From NCBI GenBank assembly GCA_016873905.1, contig VGVU01000073.1, forward strand, positions 1-6,348: 6,348 bases of DNA, in the 5' to 3' direction. Origin of the DNA: Betaproteobacteria bacterium. Its GTDB lineage: Bacteria; Pseudomonadota; Gammaproteobacteria; Burkholderiales; Thiobacillaceae. The translations under genes and the position numbers were made by a program. This document shows, piece after piece, positions 6,306 through 6,348 of this stretch (positions within the stretch are counted from its first letter, which is position 1; every line of letters begins with the position of its first letter). The notes beneath the pieces were generated by a model. It did not search any database. It saw only the letters and a list, made by a program, of their open reading frames with translations, and was not told where the DNA came from.

Positions 6306-6348
6306 GGGAGCTCCTGATTCAGATATAACAAACGGGAGGCGCGGCAAC
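6306..6348 (-). other. carA leader, truncated by the window edge
   Basis: These 43 bases precede carA on the minus strand and contain its ribosome binding site. An AT-rich TGTTATATC (about 6320-6328) resembles an extended -10 element, but it would give a leader of only some 10-15 bases and no well-spaced -35 is visible. The real promoter and any pyrimidine or arginine control region probably lie outside the window. Confidence 0.35.
6311..6315 (-). promoter_or_regulatory. Ribosome binding site of carA (decides the TTG start)
   Basis: The minus strand reads AGGAG here, followed by CTCCC and the TTG at 6305. It is the only good Shine-Dalgarno at this end. It would lie inside the coding sequence if the TTG at 6347 were used, so it favours the start at 6305. 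Confidence 0.75.

Noticed and set aside
6307..6314. GGAGCTCC palindrome covering the carA Shine-Dalgarno
   Set aside because: An 8-base palindrome with no loop cannot fold on itself as a hairpin, and no good partner for sequestering the site lies in the 43 visible leader bases.
6320..6348. Promoter for carA with TTGCCG as -35 and TATATC as -10
   Set aside because: The spacing between the two hexamers is about 14 bases, too short for a standard sigma-70 promoter; only an extended -10 reading is possible.

Overview
The window is a compact stretch of housekeeping DNA from a proteobacterium with moderately high GC. The order carA-carB-greA-(DUF4149 membrane protein) on the minus strand, facing yhbY on the plus strand with rlmE diverging from yhbY, is shared by Betaproteobacteria and some Gammaproteobacteria. 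Several protein details look betaproteobacterial from memory of the families: the GreA C-terminal half, the short linker in the middle of CarB and the RlmE C-terminus ending EVYLLGRGLRH. I favour a betaproteobacterium. This is inference from remembered sequences, not a database result.

Layout from right to left, following minus-strand transcription. carA (small subunit of carbamoyl-phosphate synthetase) appears complete if it starts at a TTG at 6305. carB (large subunit) overlaps the end of carA by 8 bases. greA overlaps the end of carB by 4 bases (ATGA). A four-helix DUF4149 membrane protein starts 6 bases after greA. These four genes look like one translationally coupled operon. yhbY (plus strand) converges on the DUF4149 gene, and their 3' ends overlap by 9 bases. 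rlmE (minus strand) diverges from yhbY across a gap of only 33 bases. The first 65 bases lie downstream of rlmE, where ftsH is expected in many relatives, but no recognisable ftsH sequence is present.

The genes fall into two jobs. CarA and CarB make carbamoyl phosphate for pyrimidine and arginine synthesis. GreA rescues backtracked RNA polymerase, and YhbY and RlmE act on the 50S ribosomal subunit or 23S rRNA. No stretch longer than 65 bases lacks a gene. I saw no mobile element, CRISPR array, tRNA, rRNA, frameshift or sign of transfer.

I looked for an undescribed system and did not find one. The points worth a second look are small: a TTG start for carA, a possible leaderless yhbY transcript, a DUF4149 gene with no Shine-Dalgarno, substitutions in the CarB allosteric pocket, and a short perfect hairpin inside yhbY.
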